A stretch of DNA of 57,720 nt from Thermoleophilia bacterium (GTDB lineage Bacteria; Actinomycetota; Thermoleophilia; Gaiellales; Gaiellaceae). Positions within the stretch are counted from its first letter, which is position 1; every line of letters begins with the position of its first letter. The notes under the pieces are model-generated. The model did not search any database. It was not told where the DNA came from and saw only the letters and a program-made list of their open reading frames with translations. The position numbers were made by a program, and so were the translations under genes. Location of the stretch: assembly GCA_009694305.1 (NCBI GenBank), contig SHVL01000013.1, positions 1 through 57,720 of the forward strand, in the 5' to 3' direction. Shown piece after piece: positions 42,357 through 50,593 of this stretch.

Positions 42357-45008
42357 ATGTCCACCACAGATTTCGGCAAGTTCGAGAAGGTCCTGCGCCT
42401 TGGCGAGGGGCGGCGCGTGAAACGCCTCAAGCAGCAGGCGGCCTTCATCGCAACTCTCGAGCCGGATTTCCAGGTTCTCTCGGACCAGGAGTTGCACGCG
42501 AAATCAGCCGAGTTCCGGCAGCGTCTTACGAACGGCGAGTCGCTCGAGGAGCTGATCTTCGAGGCGTTTGCGGCAGTGCGCGAGGCCCGGTGGCGGGAGT
42601 CGGAGCAGCGGATGTTCGACGTCCAGATGATGGGGGGCATCGTCCTTCACGAGGGCGACATCGCCGAGATGAAGACCGGTGAAGGCAAGACGTTCGTCGC
42701 CTCCACGGCGCTCTTCCTGAATGCGCTCCCTGCAACCGGTGTCCATCTCGTGACCGTCAATGACTACCTCGCGAGGCGAGATGCCGCGTGGAACCGTGGG
42801 GTCTTCGAGCGGCTGGGAATGACGGTCGGGTCGATCGAGAACATGATGCCTTTCGACCGGCGCAAGGTGGCCTACGAGGCCGATGTCACCTACGGCACGA
42901 ACTCCGAGTTCGGCTTCGACTATCTGCGTGACAACATGTCCACGGCGCTCGAAAGCTGCGTCCAGCGGAGTCATGCGTTCGCGATCGTGGACGAGGTGGA
43001 CTCCATCCTGATCGACGAGGCGCGCACGCCGCTGATCATCTCCGGCGAGCCCGAGACCGCTGCGAGCACCTACTACGACTTCGCGCGGATCGTTCGCGAC
43101 CTCCGCGGCGAGCCGGCGACGCGTAAGTCGGCCAAGGGCGAGGACGAGACCGAGCTTTCGGGTGCCGACTATCTCTACGACGAGAAGCACAAGACGGTCT
43201 CGCCCGCGCAGACCGCTCTCGATGCCGTCGAGCGTGCGGTCGGGGTGGACAACCTCTACGACCCGCGCCACGTGCAACTCGTCAATCACCTGAGCCAGGC
43301 GCTCAAGGCCGAGTCGCTGTACAAGCGCGACGTGGACTACGTGATCGAGGACGGCGAGGTGAAGATCGTTGACGAGTACACCGGACGGATCATGGAAGGG
43401 CGCCGCTGGAGTGAGGGTCTGCACCAGGCGATCGAGGCGAAGGAGAACGTCGAGATCCGTGAGGAGAACGTCACGCTCGCGACGATCACGCTCCAGAACT
43501 ACTTCCGCCTCTACGAGAAGCTGGGGGGGATGACGGGAACGGCGAAGACCGAGGAGAAGGAGTTCGTCGAGATCTACAACCTGCACGTGATCGAGATTCC
43601 CACCAACGTGGTGGTCGCGCGGAACGACGAGAACGACTACATCTTCAAGAGCAAGGAAGCGAAATGGAACGCGGTCGCGACGGATCTGGTCGAGCGCCAC
43701 GAGAGGGGGCAGCCGGTTCTCGTCGGTACGATCGCCGTCGAAACGTCCGAGTATCTGTCAGAGATTCTGACGCGACGCGGCGTTCCACACAACGTGCTCA
43801 ACGCCAAGGAGCACGAGCGCGAGAGTGAGATCATCGTTGACGCGGGGCTGAAGGGCGCGGTCACGATAGCCACGAACATGGCCGGCCGCGGCGTGGACAT
43901 CAAGATCGACGACGAGGTGCGCGGCCTCGGTGGCCTCTACGTGCTCGGAACCGAGCGCCACGAGTCGAGGCGCATCGACAACCAGCTTCGCGGCCGCTCA
44001 GGCCGTCAGGGCGACCCCGGCGAGACGCGGTTCTACCTCTCGGCGCAGGACGACCTCGTACGGCTCTTCGCGGGCGACCGGATCCACGGGATCATGGAGC
44101 GCTTCAAGATCCCGGACGACCAGCCGATGGAGGCCTCGATTCTCTCGCGGCAGATCGAAGGCGCCCAGAAGAAGGTCGAGGAGCAGAACTTCGTCGCGCG
44201 CAAGAACGTCCTCAAGTACGACGACGTGATGAACACCCAGCGGATGGTGATCTACGAGCAGCGCCGCAGCGTCCTCAACGGTGACGACACCTCCGGGGAG
44301 ATCAGGGGTTGGATCGAGGGTGTCGCGGGTCAGAACGTCGTGCTGTTCACCGAGGGAGACGACCCTGCCACGTGGGACATCGAGGGTCTCGTGGTGCAGA
44401 TGGGTGCGCTCTACGGCTGCGACATGACAGCCGACGAGGTGCGCGAGGAAGTGGAGCTGTCACGTGAGTCGCTGACCGCCGAGTTCAGCGACGACGCGCT
44501 CGACACCTACAACGACCGGGAGACCGGATTCGGGCCGGAGCTGATGCGCGAGATCGAGCGGTTCGTGATCCTGCAGGTGGTAGACACTCGCTGGCGCGAG
44601 CATCTCGACTCGATGGACTACCTCCGGGAGGGCGTGCACCTGCGGGCCATGGCCCAGAAGGATCCGCTCGTCGAGTACCGGGGCGAGGGACACACGATGT
44701 TCGAGGAGCTCAGTCGCGTCATCCGTGAAGAGGTCGTGGTAACTCTGTTCCACGTCGAGGTGCAGCAGAGCGACGCCGAGCAGGCGCTGCAACCCGCCGA
44801 CGCGCCGCAGGTGCTCGCCTACGAGCACGAGGTCTCGGCGGGCGCCGACGCCATCGCAGCGGCCGGTGGGGCCACGCGCGAGCCGATCATGGCCATGGAG
44901 GCTCCGGTTCAGCGACAGTTCGTGAAGAACGACGAGCAGGATGTTGGCCGAAACGACCCCTGCTGGTGTGGATCGGGCAAGAAGTTCAAGCGCTGTCACG
45001 GGGTGTAG
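42357..45008 (+). CDS. secA: preprotein translocase ATPase SecA
   Basis: The 883-residue motor drives Sec-dependent export. Visible features: Walker A in EMKTGEGKTFVAS (about residue 104), Walker B IVDEVDSILIDEARTPLIISG, the preprotein-binding domain, motif IATNMAGRGVDIKI, QLRGRSGRQGDPG (motif VI), the helical scaffold/wing region and the C-terminal zinc-binding SEC-C motif NDPCWCGSGKKFKRCHG (C-x-C ... C-H). Length is normal for the housekeeping SecA. The PAP2 gene follows directly in the same frame. Confidence 0.98.
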   Translation: MSTTDFGKFEKVLRLGEGRRVKRLKQQAAFIATLEPDFQVLSDQELHAKSAEFRQRLTNGESLEELIFEAFAAVREARWRESEQRMFDVQMMGGIVLHEGDIAEMKTGEGKTFVASTALFLNALPATGVHLVTVNDYLARRDAAWNRGVFERLGMTVGSIENMMPFDRRKVAYEADVTYGTNSEFGFDYLRDNMSTALESCVQRSHAFAIVDEVDSILIDEARTPLIISGEPETAASTYYDFARIVRDLRGEPATRKSAKGEDETELSGADYLYDEKHKTVSPAQTALDAVERAVGVDNLYDPRHVQLVNHLSQALKAESLYKRDVDYVIEDGEVKIVDEYTGRIMEGRRWSEGLHQAIEAKENVEIREENVTLATITLQNYFRLYEKLGGMTGTAKTEEKEFVEIYNLHVIEIPTNVVVARNDENDYIFKSKEAKWNAVATDLVERHERGQPVLVGTIAVETSEYLSEILTRRGVPHNVLNAKEHERESEIIVDAGLKGAVTIATNMAGRGVDIKIDDEVRGLGGLYVLGTERHESRRIDNQLRGRSGRQGDPGETRFYLSAQDDLVRLFAGDRIHGIMERFKIPDDQPMEASILSRQIEGAQKKVEEQNFVARKNVLKYDDVMNTQRMVIYEQRRSVLNGDDTSGEIRGWIEGVAGQNVVLFTEGDDPATWDIEGLVVQMGALYGCDMTADEVREEVELSRESLTAEFSDDALDTYNDRETGFGPELMREIERFVILQVVDTRWREHLDSMDYLREGVHLRAMAQKDPLVEYRGEGHTMFEELSRVIREEVVVTLFHVEVQQSDAEQALQPADAPQVLAYEHEVSAGADAIAAAGGATREPIMAMEAPVQRQFVKNDEQDVGRNDPCWCGSGKKFKRCHGV

Positions 45009-45119
45009 GCCGTACCGCGCAGGACACGTCTGCTCGTCGAGGCACTGCTCGCGTCCGTCGGCATCCTCGCCTTCGTCGCTCTCGCCTCGGCGTTCGTCCG
45101 TAGCGGCCAGGTCATAGCC

Positions 45120-45647
45120 GTGGACGACGACGTCTCGCGTTGGGTCACAGACACTGTTCCGGTGGGGGTCGAGTGGGGTGCAAGAGTCTTCACGTGGCTT
45201 GGCGGCCCGGTCGGGACGACGGCCGTGACAGGCATCGCAGTGGGCATCCTGATGCGAGCTGCCCGCGGGCGAGATGCGGCCTTCGTGGCACTGTCGGTCA
45301 TCGGTGTCACTGTGCTCGTGGCGATCCTGAAGGCGATCTACGAGCGGGCGCGGCCGGAGCTCGGTAGCCCCATCCCGCTGCCTCATTCGTACTCGTTCCC
45401 GAGCGGGCACGCAGCGACGGCAGTCGTGCTCTACGGCGCGCTCGGGATCCTTCTCGCCGAGCGCTCGCGCTCGCGGGCGCGCTCGGTGGCATGGCTCGTG
45501 GCCGCGGCTGCTACGGCCTTTGCCATAGGAGCGAGTCGTGTGCTCCTGAACGTCCACTTCGTCAGCGACGTTGTCGCGGGCTTCGCGGTCGGCCTCGCGT
45601 GGCTCTGCTGTTGCGCGATCGTCAGGGATCTGCTCGCAGGACGGTGA
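45120..45647 (+). CDS. PAP2 superfamily phosphatase; N-terminus extends upstream without a normal start codon
   Basis: The conserved part has all three PAP2 motifs: KAIYERARP, SFPSGHAATAVVL and SRVLLNVHFVSDVVAG, within five hydrophobic spans, so it is probably a membrane lipid (undecaprenyl- or phosphatidate-type) phosphatase. The first standard start codon is GTG 45120, but the same frame upstream (45030-45100) encodes a good membrane helix, LLVEALLASVGILAFVALAS, expected in this family. That stretch contains no ATG, GTG or TTG and is contiguous with, and in frame with, secA beyond its TAG. CTG at 45030 is a possible start. Confidence 0.85.
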   Translation: MDDDVSRWVTDTVPVGVEWGARVFTWLGGPVGTTAVTGIAVGILMRAARGRDAAFVALSVIGVTVLVAILKAIYERARPELGSPIPLPHSYSFPSGHAATAVVLYGALGILLAERSRSRARSVAWLVAAAATAFAIGASRVLLNVHFVSDVVAGFAVGLAWLCCCAIVRDLLAGR

Positions 45648-45655
45648 GGGGGTGC

Positions 45656-45687
45656 AGCCCGTCGCCTGGGTCCGACGACCCGGGCTA
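45656..45687 (+). repeat. 32-base dyad repeat upstream of prfB
   Basis: This segment matches 25 of 32 bases of 48872-48903, which lies in the equivalent position upstream of the helicase promoter. It contains an imperfect dyad, CCTGGGTCCGACGACCCGGG. It could bind a regulator or form a hairpin ending upstream transcription. Confidence 0.45.
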
Positions 45688-45703
45688 CCGTGTGCACGGC
45701 AGC

Positions 45704-45709
45704 TAGAAT
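45704..45709 (+). promoter_or_regulatory. -10 box (TAGAAT) of a probable leaderless prfB transcript
   Basis: TAGAAT is one base from the TATAAT consensus and ends six bases before the prfB GTG; no ribosome-binding site is present. Confidence 0.55.
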
Positions 45710-45715
45710 CCCTTC

Positions 45716-46823
45716 GTGGCGGACCAGGAGAATCAACCGCTCGCGCATCTGCTCGAGGAGCTCGGAGCCCAGCTCGACTGGGTTCGGGAGTACCTTTGAC
45801 CCCGTTCAACTGACGGCCCGACAGCAGGAGCTCGAAGCAGCGATGGCCGCCCCGGGCTTCTGGGGCGACCAGCAGCAGGCAGCACGCATCTCGACCGAGC
45901 ATGCTCGGGTGACACGACGGCTCGACCGGTACATCCGTCTGACCGGTGAGGTCGAGGAGGCAGCCGAGCTGTTCGAGATGGACAGGTCGCTCGAGGACGA
46001 GCTGCGAGCTCAGCTGGCACCGGTGTCGGAGGAGCTCTCGCGGCTGCAGGAGGATGCGCTCTTCAACGGCACCTACGACGGGGGTGATGCCGTCGTCTCG
46101 ATCAACGCCGGGACAGGTGGCACCGACGCGCAGGACTGGGCCGAGATGATGCTGCGGATGTACCTTCGGTGGTCGTCCGACCGGGGATACGAGACCGCTC
46201 TCGTCGAGGCGAGCCCGGGAGAGGAAGCAGGTCTCAAGTCGGTCACGATGACGGTAAAGGGCGAGAACGCCTACGGCGCCTACAAGGCGGAACGCGGCGT
46301 GCATCGGCTCGTGCGCCAGTCGCCGTTCGACTCCGCCCATCGGCGTCACACGGCCTTCGCCCAGGTCGTCGTAGCCCCGCTGCTTCCCGACGACGAGGAC
46401 GTCGAGATCGACGAGGGCGACCTTCGTGTGGACACCTACCGTGCGAGCGGCGCGGGCGGCCAGCACGTCAACAAGACCGACTCCGCCGTCAGGCTGACGC
46501 ATCTCCCGACGGGCATCGTCGTGCAGTGCCAGAACGAGCGGTCGCAGACCTCGAACAAGGCAACGGCTATGCGGATTCTCCGGTCGCGGCTGGTCGAACT
46601 TCAGGAGGAGCAGCGCGAGGCAGAGATCGCCCGCGAGCGTGGAGCGACGCAGGATATCGGCTTCGGGAGTCAAATCCGCTCGTACGTGCTGCATCCATAC
46701 CAGATGGTGAAAGACCACCGCACCGACTTCGAAGTGGGGAACGCCCAGGGTGTGCTCGATGGTGCCCTCGACGGCTTTGTCCGCGCCTATCTGCTGGCCA
46801 AGGCCGCCGGAACCGCGCACTAG
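45716..46823 (+). CDS. prfB: peptide chain release factor 2 (programmed +1 frameshift)
   Basis: Translation starts at GTG 45716 and reads 27 codons to an in-frame TGA at 45797. The site CTT TGA C is the classical RF2 frameshift signal; a shift to +1 gives Asp and continues to 46823, for 368 residues in total. The GGQ loop (SGAGGQHVNKTDSAVRL) and the RF2-specific SPF anticodon-like motif (RQSPFDSAHRRH) are intact. RF2 recognises UGA, so low RF2 favours the shift. An upstream GGGAG three bases before CTT can act as the stimulating Shine-Dalgarno-like element. ftsE follows. Confidence 0.95.
45787..45800 (+). promoter_or_regulatory. prfB: RF2 autoregulatory +1 frameshift site
   Basis: The bases GGGAGTACCTTTGAC contain the stimulator GGGAG, the slippery CTT, the UGA stop and the following C, as in Escherichia coli prfB. 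Confidence 0.93.
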
Positions 46824-46852
46824 GTGGTCGGTATCGGGAGGAACGACTGACG

Positions 46853-47710
46853 ATGTCCGCTAGACTAGAGACTAAATCCGACCCGGAGTGGCCCTCGCGG
46901 CCCTCTGTTCCATCTGATCCGGTGCAGGACGATCTCCAACTGACATCCCCCGTGACGGCCTTCTCAGGCCCCTCGCCCGCCTACGCGGACGGGGCCGATG
47001 GCGCGGCGGGTGTCAGCGGCTCGTCGATGATCGTGCTCGAGGATGTCCACAAGGTCTACGAGCCGAACGTGACAGCGCTCGACGGCGTGTCGTTCGTGAT
47101 CGAGAAGGGCGAGTTCGTCTTCGTCGTCGGAGCGTCGGGCTCCGGGAAATCCACGATCATCCGCCTGCTGCTGAAGGAGCTCGAGCCTTCCTCGGGCCGG
47201 ATCCTCGTCGGCGGCCGTGACCTCGGACGGCTCAAGCATTCACGGATACCGATGCTCCGCAGAAATGTGGGCTGCGTCTTCCAGGATTTCAAGCTGCTGC
47301 CAAACCGCACTGCAGCGGAGAACGTCGGATACGCCCTCCGCGTCCAGGGCGAGCCGACCGCCTCAATCCGTCGCAAAGTGCCCGAGGTGCTCAACCTCGT
47401 CGGCCTTGCACACAAGATGAGCTCCAAGCCGGAGGAGCTCTCCGGCGGCGAGCAGCAGCGCGTCTCGATCGCGCGTGCCGTCGTCAATCACCCTCCGCTC
47501 CTGATCTGCGACGAGCCGACCGGCAACCTCGACCCCGACACCTCCGTCGGGATCATGCAGCTTCTGCACCGCATCAACACCGCAGGCACGACCATCCTGA
47601 TGGTCACGCACGACCGGGAGATGGTGGACAAGATGCGCAAGCGCGTGATCGCCCTCGACCAGGGCAAGCTGATGCGTGACGAGCGGCGAGGCGGGTACGA
47701 GACCGAATGA
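46853..47710 (+). CDS. ftsE: cell division ABC-transporter ATPase FtsE
   Basis: The 285-residue ATPase has Walker A GASGSGKST, the signature LSGGEQQRVSIARAVV, Walker B LLICDEPTGNLDP and the H-loop MVTHD. With FtsX it controls peptidoglycan hydrolases at the septum. FtsE normally begins at MIxLEDVxKxY; here that is at residue 59, preceded by a low-complexity Ser/Pro/Asp-rich extension. A GGGAGG ribosome-binding site before 46853 supports the long form, with the internal ATG at 47027 as alternative. The stop overlaps the ftsX start (ATGA). Confidence 0.95.
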   Translation: MSARLETKSDPEWPSRPSVPSDPVQDDLQLTSPVTAFSGPSPAYADGADGAAGVSGSSMIVLEDVHKVYEPNVTALDGVSFVIEKGEFVFVVGASGSGKSTIIRLLLKELEPSSGRILVGGRDLGRLKHSRIPMLRRNVGCVFQDFKLLPNRTAAENVGYALRVQGEPTASIRRKVPEVLNLVGLAHKMSSKPEELSGGEQQRVSIARAVVNHPPLLICDEPTGNLDPDTSVGIMQLLHRINTAGTTILMVTHDREMVDKMRKRVIALDQGKLMRDERRGGYETE

Positions 47711-48579
47711 CACGCCTCAGGCTCGTACTCTCCGAAGCCCTCCGCTCGATCGGTGCGAATCTCTCCACCTCCGTCGCGGCGACAATGACCGTCCTCATCG
47801 GGATGCTCCTGCTTGGCCTCTCGATTGCCCTCGGAAGCTGGGTGGTCTCGTGGTCGAACCACGTCAAGTCGGAACTTCAAGTACAGGTCTTCTTCGTTGA
47901 CTCGGTCACGCCGAAACAGGTGAACGCCGTCGGAAGAAAGCTGGGTAGCGACCCGCGGGTCGGCAACTACCAGTTCGTCTCGAAGGCCGAGGCACTGCGG
48001 CGGATGAAGAAGAAGTACCCGCAGTTGACCGCCAACCTGCCGTCGAATCCCCTGCCGGCCGCATTCGAGGTGACTCCGAAGAAGGCAGAGGACGTCAAGG
48101 TGATCGCCACCGTCCTGCGGAAGCAGAAGTTCGCAGGCGTCGAGAAGATCAAGGATGGGCAGCAGACCTCGGCGCGCATCCTGCAGGTGGGCAAATGGAT
48201 CTCCTACGTCTTCGTGGCGATGGTCGTCGTGCTCCTGATCGCCTCGGTCATCCTGATCGCGAACACGATCCGCCTCTCCATCTTCTCCCGCCGCCGCGAG
48301 ATCGAGGTGATGAAGCTTGTCGGTGCGACGAACTGGTTCGTCCGCGGGCCGTTCATGCTCGAGGGCCTGCTCTGCGGCCTCGTCGGCTCGATCGCCGCCG
48401 TTCTGCTGCTCTTCATCGGGAAGCAGTTTGCGCTGCCCGCGATTCTCGGCCACATCGACACGACCGACGACGTCAAGGCGCTGTCCTTCGGCCTCACCGC
48501 GCTCGCGCTCATCGGCGTCGGGCTCCTCATCGGCGCACTCGGCTCGGGCCTGACGTTGCGGCGCTTTTTGAAGGTCTAA
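47707..48579 (+). CDS. ftsX: cell division permease-like protein FtsX
   Basis: The 290-residue protein has a short cytoplasmic start, TM1 (about 20-42), the large extracellular loop (FVSKAEALRRMKKKYPQL) and three further spans, with IFSRRREIEVMKLVGATNWFVRGPFMLEG between TM2 and TM3, the defining FtsX motif. It has no ATPase; FtsE supplies it. The last codons and the TAA stop lie in the left arm of a long inverted repeat. Confidence 0.95.
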   Translation: MTRLRLVLSEALRSIGANLSTSVAATMTVLIGMLLLGLSIALGSWVVSWSNHVKSELQVQVFFVDSVTPKQVNAVGRKLGSDPRVGNYQFVSKAEALRRMKKKYPQLTANLPSNPLPAAFEVTPKKAEDVKVIATVLRKQKFAGVEKIKDGQQTSARILQVGKWISYVFVAMVVVLLIASVILIANTIRLSIFSRRREIEVMKLVGATNWFVRGPFMLEGLLCGLVGSIAAVLLLFIGKQFALPAILGHIDTTDDVKALSFGLTALALIGVGLLIGALGSGLTLRRFLKV

Positions 48580-48688
48580 CGCGGCGAGATTTCTGCGATG
48601 GAAGAGCATATCGCGGAAATCTCGCCGCGTTAGACCTTCCATTTTTCTGCTCGCTTCGCGAGATCCTGAAGGGGCTCGCCCGCGAGCC
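48570..48688 (+). repeat. composite hairpin element after ftsX (copy B)
   Basis: A 24-base exact inverted repeat (48570-48593 with 48616-48639) covers the ftsX stop, and pairing continues inward through GCGAT/ATCGC to an eight-base loop GAAGAGCA, for about 30 bp in all. A short hairpin follows (CTCGC 48650-48654 with GCGAG 48658-48662), then ATCCTGAAG (48663-48671) and a third hairpin (GGCTCG 48673-48678 with CGAGCC 48683-48688). The right arm precisely mirrors the gene's own end. Function is unknown; termination is possible. Confidence 0.8.
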
Positions 48689-48737
48689 TCTGAGTTCAGC
48701 AACGGTGATGAGGGGCGTTCTAGCGGTGTGGGGTTCC

Positions 48738-48831
48738 GCGATGGAAGAGCATATCGCGGAAATCTCGCCGCGTTAGACCTTCCATTTTTCTGCTCGCTTC
48801 GCGAGATCCTGAAGGGGCTCGCCCGCGAGCC
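48738..48831 (+). repeat. 94-base exact direct copy of the 3' part of element B
   Basis: Bases 48738-48831 are identical to 48595-48688. The copy keeps the loop, the right arm, the second hairpin, ATCCTGAAG and the third hairpin, but not the ftsX-derived left arm; instead a nine-base stem TTCCGCGAT/ATCGCGGAA closes the loop. It is 143 bases from the first copy, and the intervening 49 bases are unrelated. Confidence 0.9.
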
Positions 48832-48871
48832 ATGTGGACGGTGTCCTTCCGCGGACGCCGGTGACAGGCTT

Positions 48872-48903
48872 CAGCCTGTCTCCTGGGTTCGTCGTCCTGG
48901 GTT
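48872..48903 (+). repeat. second copy of the 32-base dyad repeat, upstream of the helicase gene
   Basis: It matches the copy upstream of prfB at 25 of 32 positions and overlaps the hairpin ACAGGCT/AGCCTGT (48864-48879). It ends eight bases before the -10-like TACCCT at 48911. Confidence 0.45.
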
Positions 48904-48910
48904 CCGCCGG

Positions 48911-48916
48911 TACCCT
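48911..48916 (+). promoter_or_regulatory. -10 box (TACCCT) of the helicase gene
   Basis: TACCCT ends six bases before the ATG at 48923 and no Shine-Dalgarno sequence is present, so the transcript is probably leaderless. Confidence 0.45.
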
Positions 48917-48922
48917 CACTCC

Positions 48923-50593
48923 ATGACCGGTGGGCGCAGACAGGGACGCGGCCGGGCGAAGCGCCCGAGCCGCTCCGAGCGCCACGAGCGCGCCCGTGCC
49001 GCCGGTGGGCAGGCGGCTGTGAGGCGCGCCGAGGGCGCGATCGAGACCACGCTGCCGCAGCGGCGTGTCGAGCCCGAGTCCGTCGTTGCTCACCTCGGGC
49101 CGACGAACTCCGGCAAGACCTACCACGCGCTCGAGGTGCTCAAGGAGCGCGGCCGCGGTGTCTATGCGGGGCCCCTACGGATGCTCGCGCAGGAGGCACA
49201 CCGGAGGCTCTCCGCGGAACTCGGTGCCGACGCCGTCGGCCTTGTCACCGGTGAAGAGCGCGTCAACGACGGGGCCCCGATCATCTGCTGCACGGTCGAG
49301 ATGGCGCCGAGCGCGGGCGAGGTGCTCGTGCTCGACGAGGTGCAGTGGGCGGACGATCCCGAGCGCGGGTCTGCGTGGACGCGTCTGCTGCTCGCGGGCG
49401 ACTACCGCCACATCCTCCTGCTCGGGGCGCTCGATGCGGAGCCGCTCGTCCAGCGCGTCTTCCCGGACGCCGAGATCAAGGTGTTCGAGCGCATTCTCCC
49501 GCTCGAGTTCGTGGGCGAGCGCCCACTCCGGGGGCTCACGCCCGGCACCGTCGTCGTGGCCTTCAGCCGCAAGGCCGTGCTGGCGCTCGCCGGTGAGATC
49601 AACCGCCTGCATCCGGGCCGCGTCTCGGTGTTGTACGGAGCGATGCCGCTCAGCTCGCGGCGCGAGGAGATAGACCGATTCCTCGCCGGGACATCCGATG
49701 TCACCGTCGCCACGGACGTGCTCGGGCACGGGGTCAACCTTCCCTGCGAGACGCTGCTCTTTGCCGAGACGACGAAGTTCGACGGCGAGTCGCGCAGGGA
49801 TCTGCTGCCGTGGGAGCTCGCACAGATCGCAGGCCGTGCCGGGCGATTCGGCCTCGTCGAGCGGGGCCACGTCGGGGTGCTCACAGGAGTGCCGTGGGCG
49901 AACGCCGATCCGGCGATCGTGGAGGAGGCGCTCCGGCCCCACGTGCTGCTCCCGTCCGGGCATCTCGGCTACCGGATCGTTGACGAGGCGCGCATCCGGC
50001 CGCGCCTTGCCGACCTCGGAACCGATGACCCGCGCCGTCTCGATGCGGCGCTTGCTGCGTGGCATCGCGTTGCGACGCGCACGTGGGCCTACGAGAGCTG
50101 GCTGTCGGTGGAATCGCTCTCGCCGCTTCGCGGCCGTCTTGCAGCGATCCAGAGACGTCTGACCGAGCGCAATCGCCGGCTCACGATCGAGGATACGTGG
50201 AAGCTGATCAACGCGCCCGTGGACGAGGACAACGCGGAGCTCCTTGCCACGCTCGCGCTCGCCGTCTCGGGCGACACGGCACAGCGGTCGCTGCTCACGT
50301 TCCTGCTCGATCCCGCGAGGCTGCGTGACGCCACACTCGAGGAGGCAGAGCAAGCTGGAAGAACTGCAAGCATTCTGCGGTGGTTCGCGTTGCAGTACAC
50401 CGATGTCGGCGGGGTCTCGATCGAGCGTGCCACAGCCCTAGAGGAGGCTGCAGCGGCGCGCGTTGTCGCTCGCCTGCACGTCGAGGTGCGCGACCCCACG
50501 ATCGGCCGCTGCCGCAAGTGTGGCAAGACCTGCGCGCCATGGTTTCCGATGTGCGACCGCTGCTTCGGTCGTGGGGGCGGGCGGCCACGATGA
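48923..50593 (+). CDS. SUV3-like RNA helicase with C-terminal zinc ribbon
   Basis: The 556-residue protein has a basic N-terminus, then motif I GPTNSGKTYHALEVL (59-73), VYAGPLRMLAQEA (Ia), DEVQ (138-141) as motif II, VVAFSRKAV, VATDVLGHGVNLP (motif V) and QIAGRAGRFG (motif VI). These match the mitochondrial SUV3 helicase family, which with a 3' exonuclease degrades RNA. The last 40 residues hold a four-Cys ribbon (CRKCGKTCAPWFPMCDRC). It interrupts the ftsX-smpB neighbourhood. The long upstream open frame runs through repeat DNA and is rejected. Confidence 0.9.
   Translation: MTGGRRQGRGRAKRPSRSERHERARAAGGQAAVRRAEGAIETTLPQRRVEPESVVAHLGPTNSGKTYHALEVLKERGRGVYAGPLRMLAQEAHRRLSAELGADAVGLVTGEERVNDGAPIICCTVEMAPSAGEVLVLDEVQWADDPERGSAWTRLLLAGDYRHILLLGALDAEPLVQRVFPDAEIKVFERILPLEFVGERPLRGLTPGTVVVAFSRKAVLALAGEINRLHPGRVSVLYGAMPLSSRREEIDRFLAGTSDVTVATDVLGHGVNLPCETLLFAETTKFDGESRRDLLPWELAQIAGRAGRFGLVERGHVGVLTGVPWANADPAIVEEALRPHVLLPSGHLGYRIVDEARIRPRLADLGTDDPRRLDAALAAWHRVATRTWAYESWLSVESLSPLRGRLAAIQRRLTERNRRLTIEDTWKLINAPVDEDNAELLATLALAVSGDTAQRSLLTFLLDPARLRDATLEEAEQAGRTASILRWFALQYTDVGGVSIERATALEEAAAARVVARLHVEVRDPTIGRCRKCGKTCAPWFPMCDRCFGRGGGRPR

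Noticed and set aside
44460-46820. 786-codon open frame opposite secA, PAP2 and prfB
   Set aside because: No domain-like pattern, and the other strand holds three clearly conserved genes.
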